In this document: piece by piece, positions 13,171 to 24,462 of the stretch
Position numbering within the stretch: position 1 is the first letter of the stretch
Layout: each line of letters opens with the position of its first letter
Source of the DNA: Watersipora subatra
Lineage: Eukaryota; Bryozoa; Gymnolaemata; Cheilostomatida; Watersiporidae
Assembly: GCF_963576615.1 (NCBI RefSeq)
Contig: NC_088715.1
Location: forward strand, 57,026,690 to 57,090,689
Length of the DNA stretch: 64,000 nucleotides
Direction of reading: 5' to 3'
Notes under the pieces: generated by a model
The model's database searches: none
Told to the model about the DNA's origin: nothing
Seen by the model: the letters and a program-made list of their open reading frames with translations, nothing else
Translations under genes and position numbers: made by a program

Positions 13171-13779
13171 ACTCAAAGTGCTAGGAACAGAAGGATGTGT
13201 TTTTATTGCTAACACTGATGTATTCGGTGCTGCGCCCAACAACTTGGTGTTTTTAAACCTCTCATGTTTCAATACCTGGTTCTACTGGTGCCAAACACTT
13301 GAAATTAAAAACTGTTAAATATGATGTCAAGTAATAATCTACATATATACCTATATGTAGATTATCTATATATCTAATCTATATACTATATAATAAAAAA
13401 AGGTGATAGAGAATTTTTATGAAAAAAGCATCAGGAATTATTTGTTAATACTTTTCACAGTAACATTGGTTTTTCTTAAATAGCTAACCAGTAGAAGACT
13501 AACTAATCAAGATTTTAGCTTGTTTGTTGATAACAAATTTTGTTTGTACCATTTTAAACTTGGTACTAGTCTTAGTTTTACATGCTACTATTAGCATATA
13601 TTGTACTACTGAATAATATATAGAAAATAAAGATGTAATATAGGATTGGACAAGTGGGATTATGATAAGGTTAGTCTTCTAGTTCTACTAATGTGACTAA
13701 AAATTATTATATTGTCTATTCACTTAAAGGATGCTAAAATTTGATTCACATAATATACATGTAAAGTGATCACTAACAA

Positions 13780-14840
13780 TCTACTATATAAACGGCAAAA
13801 AATCTGTCGGTGTATTTGTGTGTGTGTGTGTGAGTGCGTCCACCTTATAGAGTAGTCTTTCCTTTTTTCGTCATACGAATTTCGGTCATACGAAACGAAC
13901 TGAATTAATATGAGCACTGTACTTTTCGGACTATTAGCCGCTACTTCTTTCTGATGGTTTGAGCCATTCGGCTTATATAAAACTATTCGACTATTCTGTG
14001 ATTTTTTCTTTCACCGCTAAGGCGCATTAACTGGAATCTCTGGTTAGTGCGCCTCTATACATAACCTATTCATCGTTTTCCCGTTTTCCCATAATGATGT
14101 AATAATTATAACTCTATGAATTTTTTTAGCTCTATGACACGGAATGCTTTTTTGTTTTCGCCGTATTAGGGCTAATGTTTTTTTGGCAAGCGATACCGAC
14201 AATAGACTCTTTCGATATTAGAATTTGGCGAGTAAATTTTATTAACTCTATAAAACACGATGCCTCTTTTACGTTTTTGTGAACCTCTATTTCTGGCTTT
14301 TCTTAAGGTTCAATTGCTAAATCGCCTTGAAGGTTAATACTTTTCACGCAGACAATCGTATTATCTCGAGTAGGAATAGCCTCTAGAATCTAGATTAACT
14401 CACCTTCGATCAGAGAAATACACTACAAGATCTCATTTCTACATATCGTCCTACCAGTATCGTCGTATTCAGAGTTTTGATGGATAGCTGTGAGTGGAAC
14501 AGTAACTTTTTTTATACACACACTTCTATGCAAGAAATGTTATTATTAATTCAACATATTCAGAATGTTTATTTTGTTTTCTCAGTTCGTATAAATTGTA
14601 TCAATACCGAATCATCTCTTATTGTAATCGTAACAAAACAGACTCGATTTAGCTATAACTTGCTAATTATTTCACTTTTACATCTAAACCCTTTTATAGC
14701 CGTTTTATTTTTTTTAATTTATTTGACCTGCACGAAACATTTTTCTCATGATATGAAGTTTAAAAGTTGTTTGACAAAGTTTGAAATTTGAAAGTTTGAA
14801 ACTTTTTTATTACCCGGGCAACACCGGGTTGTACAGCTAG
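13780..14840 (+). mobile_element. Helitron-like non-autonomous element, copy 1
   Basis: The 5' end is TCTACTATATAAACGG, preceded by A. The 3' end has a GC-rich hairpin (CCCGG-GCAACA-CCGGG, 14813-14828) followed 8 nt later by CTAG at 14837-14840. TC at the start, a hairpin close to the end and a CTRR terminus are the classical Helitron signature. The base after CTAG is G rather than the usual T, so the insertion site has changed or the end is off by a little. It has no Rep/helicase gene. Open frame 14477-14791 inside it is not protein-like. Confidence 0.8.
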
Positions 14841-15319
14841 GTGTATTAGCTTACACATCTTTCCTTCTAACTCTAACCAATTAGTTTTCGTAATTAATTT
14901 CACATTTTACAAAAAAAATTTGTAAGATTACTGTAAGATTTATCATGTAAGATTACAAGTATCAGTTATTGCTCACTCTCTTATATTTACATACATTTAC
15001 TTACTATGAGAAATATACATGTATATATAGGTATATAAACTTACAATCTCTTATTACATTTATAAACTTCTTATAACTTTTGATGTTCATAATATAAGTT
15101 TTTTAAAGTTGGTTTCATCGTCGTTATTATTTTAACTTGCATTCTTTTAAACATAATTTGAGTATCATGTTTGAAGTTTAAAAATTATTCATTTCCCAAT
15201 CACTGTTATTATTACTTGATTAGTTTCTAATCTTTATTATTAATATTAGTTTTTATTCAATTATTTTTGGCACACATCGTTCTAATAAAATTACAACCAC
15301 AAAATACTACCATATTCTA

Positions 15320-16363
15320 TCATATTTTTTAGTATTGTCGTATTCAAAGAATTGATGGATAACTTATGGTAGAACTGTAACCCTTTTATACCCACAAACT
15401 TTTATTATGCAAGAATTGCTATTACTAATTCAACATATTCAGGAATTTTATTTTGTTTTCTCAGTTTGCATTAATTGTATCATTACCTAATCATCTTTTA
15501 TTGTAATTGTAGCAAAACCGACTTAATTTAGCTATTACTTGCTAGTTATTTCACATTTACATCTAATCCCTTTTACAATTGTTTTCTTTTTTTAAATTTA
15601 TTTGACCAGCAAAAACATTTTCCTCATGATATCAAGTTTGAAAGTTACAGTTGTTTGACAAAGTTTGAAAAACTTTACAGTTGTTTTTATTTTCTCTCAA
15701 ATTATTTCAACTACACAAAACACTTTTCTCATGATATGTAGTTTGAAAGTTAGAATGGCAAATGATGTTATATATGTTAAATAAAAATAAAATTTCTGTG
15801 CATAAACTTTTTACAGCTTATGGTGTAAAATAGCAACTACAAGCTTAGCAAGGACAGCTTATGATGTAAAATGTTGAAATAAGACTTTACCGAAGTCGTT
15901 TCTCGCCTTGGAGCCGATCAAAATTTAAGTAATTTTATTTTAATGGGAAAAATTGTTTCGGATCACGAACAACTCGGTTTTCGAACAACCGTCTGAAACG
16001 AATTATGTTCGAGAACCGAGGTTCCACTATAAGTTATTAAAAGATATAGGTCGCTGAAAGTTATGAAATTTTAAATTTACATTGGTTTGAAAACCTTAAC
16101 AGTCGTTTTATTTATTTATAAATCAGTTTACTCCTGCGTAAAACCTTTTCCTCATGATAAGAAGTTTGAAAGTTAAAGCTGTTTGAAAACCTTTACAGTT
16201 GTTTTATTGTCTCTCTGAATTTATTTCAACTACACAAAACACTTCTCTCATGATATGTAGTTTGAATGTTAGAATGGCAAATGCTGTTATATGTTAAATA
16301 CAAATCAATTTTCTGTCCAAAAACTTTTTTTACTACCTGGGCAAAGCCGGGTAACACAGCTAG
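15320..16363 (+). mobile_element. Helitron-like element, copy 2, internally rearranged
   Basis: From about 15335 it matches copy 1 from about 14455 (shared TATTCA..TTGATGGATA and later blocks). It ends in the same kind of hairpin (ACCTGG-GCAAAG-CCGGGT) plus CTAG at 16360-16363, followed by T as expected. A block around CTCATGATAT..AGTTTGAAAGTTA occurs several times (about 15625, 15730, 16155, 16245), showing internal duplication. No 5' TC end was found, so it is 5' truncated or extends further left in diverged form. Confidence 0.75.
15895..16033. mobile_element. Pogo/Tigger-like terminal fragment inside Helitron copy 2
   Basis: Read on the minus strand, the end TAGTGGAACCTCGGTTCTCG followed by GAACATAATTCGTTTC resembles the terminal sequence of pogo-type Tc1/mariner elements. 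Only one end is visible, so it is a fragment captured by, or inserted into, the Helitron. Confidence 0.5.
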
Positions 16364-16989
16364 TAATTTATAAAAGAAAGTTAACTCCTGTATAGTCGAG
16401 ATTCATAAATTTGACTCTTTACAATGAAACATCCTGTGTAGCCAAACCGCTGCATGATTAGCAAGACATTAACATACCGATTATACACTACAGATTAAAA
16501 AAATCAAGGATACAGACGAGCGATTGTTCCTTTTCTTCAATGGTCTCAGTATTTCACTACATTTATTAACAGGAGTAAAGATGGACGGAATATGTTAAAG
16601 AGTAAATAATATATATAACAAAAGTAAAAAAAGTGAGGTTTTAATTGTTATTTTACATCAATATGACAAACGAGACCATGGCTAGGTGACGTATAAGTTC
16701 AGTGGTACTCCATGCAACTTACTCTAAATTAAACTCATGTAGCATCTAGAACCATGAATAGAATAATAGATGATATAAACAGGATAACCTTTTTAAGTAG
16801 CACTCAAAATTAATTTAAGGCCTGCCGAATTTGATTTTCCTAAAGCAAAAGTGTAGATGCATCGGAAAATGAGATGGTTAAAATGACTTGATAAAATGAA
16901 TTCAAATTAATATAGTGTTTATCTTATCAAAAGTACAAAAAAACTTAAATCTTGACTACATAAAAAACATAATAATACCGAAGCCACGC

Positions 16990-17130
16990 TTAGAGCCTTA
17001 TATAAAAATGAACTAAGCAAAAATTGAACTCAGGTACACAGGTTTTGCAGTCAAGAGCACTACCAACTATACCGCTGGACCACCTTTAACACGATGGAAT
17101 AATTGTGTACATAATGATTCCACATGATGA
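16990..17130 (-). repeat. tRNA-derived SINE-like repeat
   Basis: On the minus strand a tRNA-like segment reads GGTCCAGCGGTATAGTTGGT (A-box-like) and later GAGTTCAATTT (B-box-like). The same arrangement and flanking AATTGTGTACATA motif recur near 48000-48075, which supports a repeat family and not a functional tRNA. Confidence 0.6.
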
Positions 17131-20100
17131 TAATCACTCACGCTGCACGGGTCTGTCAGCGTACTAGTATGTATAAAACATATGTGACATTTAATATTCT
17201 TGTTAGAGAATACATTTTACTTTTTTGTCACTCTGAGATGGCTTCGATTATGTTATAAAGGCAAAGGCAAATTAAATAAATTATTTTGAAGCGTTGCATA
17301 TCCTATGTGTGATATTGTTGTAGTGAAAAAATGAAAATAGGAGAGCAAAATATAATTACCAAATATGCTTACAGACGTTTTAGAAAACACAAAACATTTA
17401 TAGCACGCATAAACTCTTTCATGTCTTTTTATACAATCTGCAATGTAATATTTAGCAAATTTAACAAACTTTTGATACCATTCATGAAACACAGTTCACT
17501 AGTTAAATAAATTTTAAAGTCCTTAATGAGATGCGCAAGTTTCTTCCGTGATAGATTTGAAAAGCCAAACCATTACAACGTGATACTCGTGATTTCAACT
17601 CTGCAAAGTTGAATGCTTTGATCAATGAACTCTATGATATCATACACTTTGCCCGATGAGCTTTGTGCTAAAATGTGCAGTGACCTATGAACTGTGCGAA
17701 CTACAAAACTCTGTGAAGACAAATGATTTGGCCCAGTGACTAAAAGCCAGTTCACACTATATCACGATATCTCGGCGTTGATGTCTCAATACTTCAGTGG
17801 TCATCGATGAAAACAATGTTCACACCATCAATGAACCATTCACGTTTGCATCAGCAAATAATCCGTGAAATAGGGTTCTCATTTTTCATTATAATTTTTT
17901 TCAAAGGAACTTCTTTGTTTTCACGTGCTCGAATCAAACACTAGTCCTACAGCAACTATCATAAACAGAAATAAATTAATCATGCTATCCGCGACAGCAA
18001 ATTATTATCACTGTCATGTAGTACTTAATGTACAAGCTATCGTTGATGCTTGGCAAAATATCAGTGCAAGCTTTCCAGACGTATCAGCGTCTCCTTGCTG
18101 ATGCTATCGGCTTACAGTGCACATATTCGACGATGAACACCGAAAGAACGACGCCCACATACAGTGTCAACATACAACATATATAATATAGTATAAAACA
18201 GCCTTAAAGCCAAGCTTGTCTTCCTGATATTCAACAATGGTTTATATATATATATATTCTTATGTGTTAAAGGTACAGATCGAAACCTAAATAGTCAAAC
18301 GACAACACAACATGTGCTGCAGAAGTAAACATCGTTGGACGTTGCAGCACATAATTGTATAAAGATACATAGTATTTGATTTAACTAGTTCCACAGCCCG
18401 AAAACTTAAGGATTAATACTCCAGGTGATAGCATTAAAACAAAAATATTATATGAAACCATGTCAAAACTAAGTAAAAAATTAAATTAAATGTAAGAAAC
18501 TAAAGGAATTGATAATGAATGAAATGATACAACTCTTTTAATATTTCTATATTAAAAATGTGAAATGAGGCATAGCTTTGACTTCACAAGAGACAGATGG
18601 CGATGAGATGAGGAGCTAGTCTCACTTTGACTAGCTTTTAGTAGTTGTATAGAATAATAACAAAACTGATAAAAAGCAACTAGGAGTCACACAAAGATGC
18701 TGCCCACAAATTAGCTAACACCACAATGATTAAAAATTGCACACCATGGAAATAGGAGAAGATACCTTCAGTTAGCTGAACTATACAGACTGAATTGAGA
18801 ACTGCTCAATTAACATTTGTGCAGAAGGCTACTCCTTCAATACATAGCCAGAGCTGCTTCAAGACCTCAAACTTGAACTCATGACAACATAAGAACTTGA
18901 ACGTCTTTACAAAGATAAAGCTAATAGGTTTTGCGTATAGTCTGCCAAAATCCAGTACGACAAATAGTGAAAAGGTCGAACGGTCAGAGAGCACACTAAA
19001 GAGTTGAAAGTTCAAAAAATCAAAGACAAAAAAAGCAGTAAAGAAAGCTAGCCAGATAACTAATTTAAAGTAGGAAAAGGTTAAATGGACACAGACTAAT
19101 ACTACTACTGGTCAGCACGCTCGCTCTTCTCAGTAATCTGCACAAACATGCTTGTCACCCTAGTCTCTATTTACTGATCAACAGCAATTTGACACTGCAT
19201 GAAAATCATTCAAGTGGATTAAACAATACAAATACAGTCATCGTTTTGAAACGAAACCTACACGAGCGCGCAAAGTTATTTCGATCAAACAATCATACGG
19301 AAAAAGCCTATTCAGATTCAGGAGACCATTTACTAAATAAAAGTCCTTGACCTTCTCTAGAATATTTTAGCCCAAACCAACCTGTAAAGATCAGAGCATA
19401 AATACCGTAATACAACGAGAGTACAACTCCGAATTGAAAACCTTTTGTATTATTTTATAATTTCTCCCTGTTGAAAGTGGTCATATAAAGTTTAAAATAA
19501 TAATATTGACAGCAGATTAATTTGTAGTGAAGATATAAGTTTTCTCATTGTTTAGTACGTTTGAAAACAAACACTGCATGCTTTATAATTTGAATTTCAC
19601 AATAGCTCTGAACTGGCAGTTAGTTATTTTTATTATGAAAATTAATGATACTGAAATGGTGACTAGCTAAAATTGTTGTCAGAACACCGTGACCAAGGCT
19701 GTGGTGATCGACCTCCTAGTCACCACAATCACTGGACCGAGTTTTTCGGTCACAGAAAAAGGCTTGGTAACCATCGAGGACGCCTAAAAAAGGAAAGCAT
19801 ATAGCTATGCTTTTAGCACAGCCCCCTGTGGGGGCTGTATATCGTTGCTTCAACATTCTTCCGGTCAATTTGCCAAGATCACATAGATACATTAATGATA
19901 TCTTGTGCAACTCTGGTCGTGTTTTAACAGCTCTTGACAACACAAAAACATATACTCCATATTACTTTATAGTTTGAGGAACAACCTATCGAGTAATTTG
20001 GCATTCAATGGAAGATGAAGCATTTTTAAGAGGCTACAACTCCAATATGCAAGACAGCAGCTGCATCTTATTCAACTAGTTTTCTGTATAGCTTGACATA

Positions 20101-20221
20101 GCCATAGCCTCATCACCATTCGGCATTGCACAGAGATACTGAAATACTTCTTTTGTACTGACATTATAACAATTTTGAATTGAAGGAAAAAGAAAGTCTT
20201 ATCTAAACATTTTCTTCCGAG
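17131..20221. other. Intergenic stretch downstream of RUBCN
   Basis: No coding exon was recognised on either strand. A short perfect hairpin (CAGCCCCCTGTGGGGGCTG) lies near 19820. The minus-strand frame at 19716-19943 has no clear family match. Confidence 0.35.
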
Positions 20222-20651
20222 ATGTCATAGGGATTGCTTTGCTAGCTTACAACTTGAGAGATGTCATAGGGATTGCTTTGCTAGCTTACAACTTGAGAGA
20301 TGTCATAGAGATTGCTTTGCTAGCTTACAACTTGATAGATGTCATAGGGATTGCTTTGCTAGCTTACAACTTGAGAGATGTCATAGGGATTGCTTTGCTA
20401 GCTTACAACTTGAGAGATGTCATAGGGATTGCTTTGCTAGCTTACAACTTGAGAGATGTCATAGTGATTGCTTTGCTAGCTTACAACTTAAGAGATGTCA
20501 TAGGGATTGCTTTGCTAGCTTACAACTTGAGAGATGTCATAGGGATTGCTTTGCTAGCTTACAACTTGAGAGATGTCATAGGAATTGCTTTGCTAGCTTA
20601 CAACTTGAGAGATGTCATAGGGATTGCTTTGCTAGCTTACAACTTGATATA
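20222..20651. repeat. 39-bp minisatellite, about 11 copies
   Basis: The unit starts GAGAGATGTCATAGGGATTG and is nearly invariant. Because 39 is divisible by three and the unit has no stop in one frame, it creates a 138-codon plus-strand open frame with a 13-residue repeat (LAYNLRDVIGIAL). It sits about 190 bp past the RUBCN stop codon, so it may lie in that gene's 3' UTR. Confidence 0.9.
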
Positions 20652-20837
20652 TTAAAACAGAAAAATATAAAGAGCCTAAAATAGCTGTACATAAATATTA
20701 TCAGTAAAGTGATCCACTCATTATGACTCTTGGAAAAAAAGAAATAGAATGAAATTTGGAACGAAAAATGGTTTGGCCCGTTGACAGAATGCCTGATATG
20801 ATGAAAACTCAATACAATGAGATATTATCAGAGTATG

Positions 20838-20892
20838 CTAACTATCTTGAGCAGTGCCATCTGGATTATTTGTGTCCGCAAGTGACATCTTC
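20838..20892 (-). CDS. RUBCN: RUBCN exon 21 (stop)
   Basis: The acceptor GCTGTTTACAG precedes 17 codons and TAG. The sequence [10 protein letters not shown] directly follows the last zinc-binding segment, where the human protein has its arginine-rich tail. The C-terminal tail is much shorter than the human one. Confidence 0.85.
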
Positions 20893-23800
20893 CTGTAAAC
20901 AGCAACAATGACAATGAGAGGCGTGGCAAACTAACTGGAACAAAAAAAGCCAATTCACTGTATGGTTATTGACTACCAGAATGCTCAAAGAATTGACATC
21001 TAAGGTAGGAAAAAGAGCCTTGTAGCCATAAAATTGTGTCATAGAGCATCAGAAATAATGTATGATTTGCTTGTCAACAGCAACTAATTAACAGGTAAGT
21101 CATTAACTTTTGAGAATAAAAACCTGTATCCCAACATAGACATGTAAATGAGTTGCTAAAACTTTTCCATAAAATGTGACATGAATGTAGATGTACTGAG
21201 AAGATAAACCGTGAAGCGATAGAAATGCGATAAGAAACAAATAACCAGTGTGCTAATAGTAAGCATAAGGCTGTGGAGTAAAGTAACCCATTGGAAGCGA
21301 CAAACAGTCATGGCATGAGAAAGGAGAGCGGTTAAACAGAAAAGGGGTTGATACAAACATTAACAGCACCGCTAACACATAATTAGGGGTTGTGGAAAGC
21401 AAGCGAAAGCACTAACCTGGCACTCACCTAGCCTCAATTCTCGCACACTTGGGGCAGTTCTTTCCACGCTTTGCATAACACGTCGAATGGAAACAGGAGA
21501 GACAGACTATAAAATTCAAAGGAATCTTTAGACTTATTAATAGGTAGTGAAGGTTGCAACTACGACTGGAAACACAGTGTGTGCTAGATTTTCGAAGCAC
21601 ACAACTCCCAACTCTTGTTAATTTAGTTTTTGCTAATTTTAGTCACTCTGTATTCAAAGAATGTATTCCACACAGTACTATGTATTTCTACTACGCACTT
21701 GTACTACCTAATCACAATATGTACAGTACTTGCACTACTTACATGTATAATTGTACCATATACTTTTACTATGTACTTGTACTATGTACTTGTTCTATAT
21801 ACTTTTACTTTGTACTTGTACTATGTACAATAACGCAAATTCTAGATAAAGCATAGCACTTATGTGAAGTTTTTGCTTCCTACTACGTAAAAATTCCAAA
21901 TAATGTAAAGTGTAGAGGTTCAAGTCAGGCGAGTTCTGAAATTCGATTTGAATGTTGCTCAACTTTGCTGCACTTGCGAGAGAAAAACGACGTGCGTATA
22001 AAAATACATATATTATATATACAACTTTCACTGCATTCTAGTTCGTTGTGATAGATCGTCAGATGTGTCGACAAAATAGAAAATAGTTGTTGCACAATTG
22101 TTTATAAATGCAAAGGCGATCGACTGGTGCAGGTGTTACAGCATCGGTCTACCAATCTGAATGTGACAAGTTGGAGTATGTATACTCGGAAGTTCTCTTT
22201 TATCCTAACCTTGAACCCTGGGTACAGAGAGACGACGAACAGGTAGTACCACCCTTTTAATTGTAAAAATATTTTCTTGTTTTGTTTTATTGTAGACATA
22301 TAAAATATTCGGTATTAGTTTTACTTTGCAGAATAGACTTCGCTGTTTAGAAAAAATAAGCAAATTGTTGTACATGACCGTTGAAGATATGCACTACCCA
22401 TCAACTTATTGTAAAAATCACAGCAATTATGTCTATAAAACCAGTGAGATTGATCAGACAAAGGAGACAAGTTGTCAATGCGTACCAATAACACTGCAGT
22501 TACGGTACAGCCCACAAATTAGTAGAGTTAAGTCAAGTTTTTCCTTTTTGCATGACCAAAGGGCTGAGTTTGGAAAGCTCTTAGAACAGATTAGGCAATT
22601 TGCATGTATTTTACTGTTCGTATAGCGTAAATTACCTACAATGTAAATGTTCCTGGAACAGATTATTTACATTGTAGAAGCGCCTACTGTACTTTTACTA
22701 TGTACTTGTACTATATACTTGTACTATATACTTGTACTATATACTTGTACTATATACTTGTACTATATACTTGTACTATGTACTTGTGCTATATACTTGT
22801 ACTATATACTTGTACTATATACTTGTAGTACAAGTATATAGCACAAGTATATAGTACAAGTATATAGTATATAGTACAAGTATATAGTACATAGTAAAAG
22901 TATATAGTACATAGTAAAAGTATATAGTACATAGTAAAAGTATATAGTACATAGTAAAAGTATATAGTACATAGTAAAAGTATATAGTACATAGTAAAAG
23001 TATATAGTACATAGTAAAAGTATATAGTACATAGTAAAAGTATATAGTACATAGTAAAAGTATATAGTACATAGTAAAAGTATATAGTACATAGTAAAAG
23101 TATATAGTACATAGTAAAAGTATATAGTACATAGTAAAAGTATATAGTACATAGTAAAAGTATATAGTACATAGTAAAAGTATATAGTACATAGTAAAAG
23201 TATATAGTACATAGTAAAAGTATATAGTACATAGTAAAAGTATATAGTACATAGTAAAAGTATATAGTACATAGTAAAAGTATATAGTACATAGTAAAAG
23301 TATATAGTACATAGTAAAAGTATATAGTACATAGTAAAAGTATATAGTACATAGTAAAAGTATATAGTACATAGTAAAAGTATATAGTACATAGTAAAAG
23401 TATATAGTACATAGTAAAAGTATATAGTACATAGTAAAAGTATATAGTACATAGTAAAAGTATATAGTACATAGTAAAAGTATATAGTACATAGTAAAAG
23501 TATATAGTACATAGTAAAAGTATATAGTACATAGTAAAAGTATATAGTACATAGTAAAAGTATATAGTACATAGTAAAAGTATATAGTACATAGTAAAAG
23601 TATATAGTACATAGTAAAAGTATATAGTACATAGTAAAAGTATATAGTACATAGTAAAAGTATATAGTACATAGTAAAAGTATATAGTACATAGTAAAAG
23701 TATATAGTACATAGTATACTTTTACTATGTACTATGTACTATATACTTATTCTCTCTCGCTCTCTCTCTCGCTCTCTCTCTCGCTCTCTCTCTCGCTCTC

Positions 23801-24381
23801 TCTCTCGCTCTCTCTCTCGCTCTCTCTCTCGCTCTCTCTCTCGCTCTCTCTCTCGCTCTCTCTCTCGCTCTCTCTCTCGCTCTCTCTCTCGCTCTCTCTC
23901 TCGCTCTCTCTCNNNNNNNNNNNNNNNNNNNNNNNNNNNNNNNNNNNNNNNNNNNNNNNNNNNNNNNNNNNNNNNNNNNNNNNNNNNNNNNNNNNNNNNN
24001 NNNNNNNNNNNNNNNNNNNNNNNNNNNNNNNNNNNNNNNNNNNNNNNNNNNNNNNNNNNNNNNNNNNNNNNNNNNNNNNNNNNNNNNNNNNNNNNNNNNN
24101 NNNNNNNNNNNNCTCGCTCTCTCTCTCGCTCTCGCTCTCTCTCTCGCTCTCGCTCTCTCTCTCTCGCTCTCTCTCTCTCGCTCTCTCTCTCGCTCTCTCG
24201 CTCTCTCGCTCTCCTCGCTCTCTCGCTCTCTCGCTCTCTCTCTCGCTCTCTCGCTCTCTCGCTCTCTCGCTCTCTCGCTCTCTCGCTCTCTCGCTCTCTC
24301 GCTCTCTCGCTCTCTCGCTCTCTCGCTCTCTCGCTCTCTCGCTCTCTCGCTCTCTCGCTCTCTCGCTCTCTCGCTCTCTCG

Positions 24382-24462
<81 letters not shown>

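Noticed and set aside
20239..20655. 138-codon repeat protein
   Set aside because: A 39-bp minisatellite with a period divisible by three. No start context, no non-repeat sequence, and located just downstream of RUBCN.
22789..23712. Three overlapping minus-strand open frames of about 290-307 codons
   Set aside because: They are the 20-bp satellite read in three frames. The unit has no stop in the minus sense, and a 20-bp period cycles through all frames, so the frames carry no coding information.
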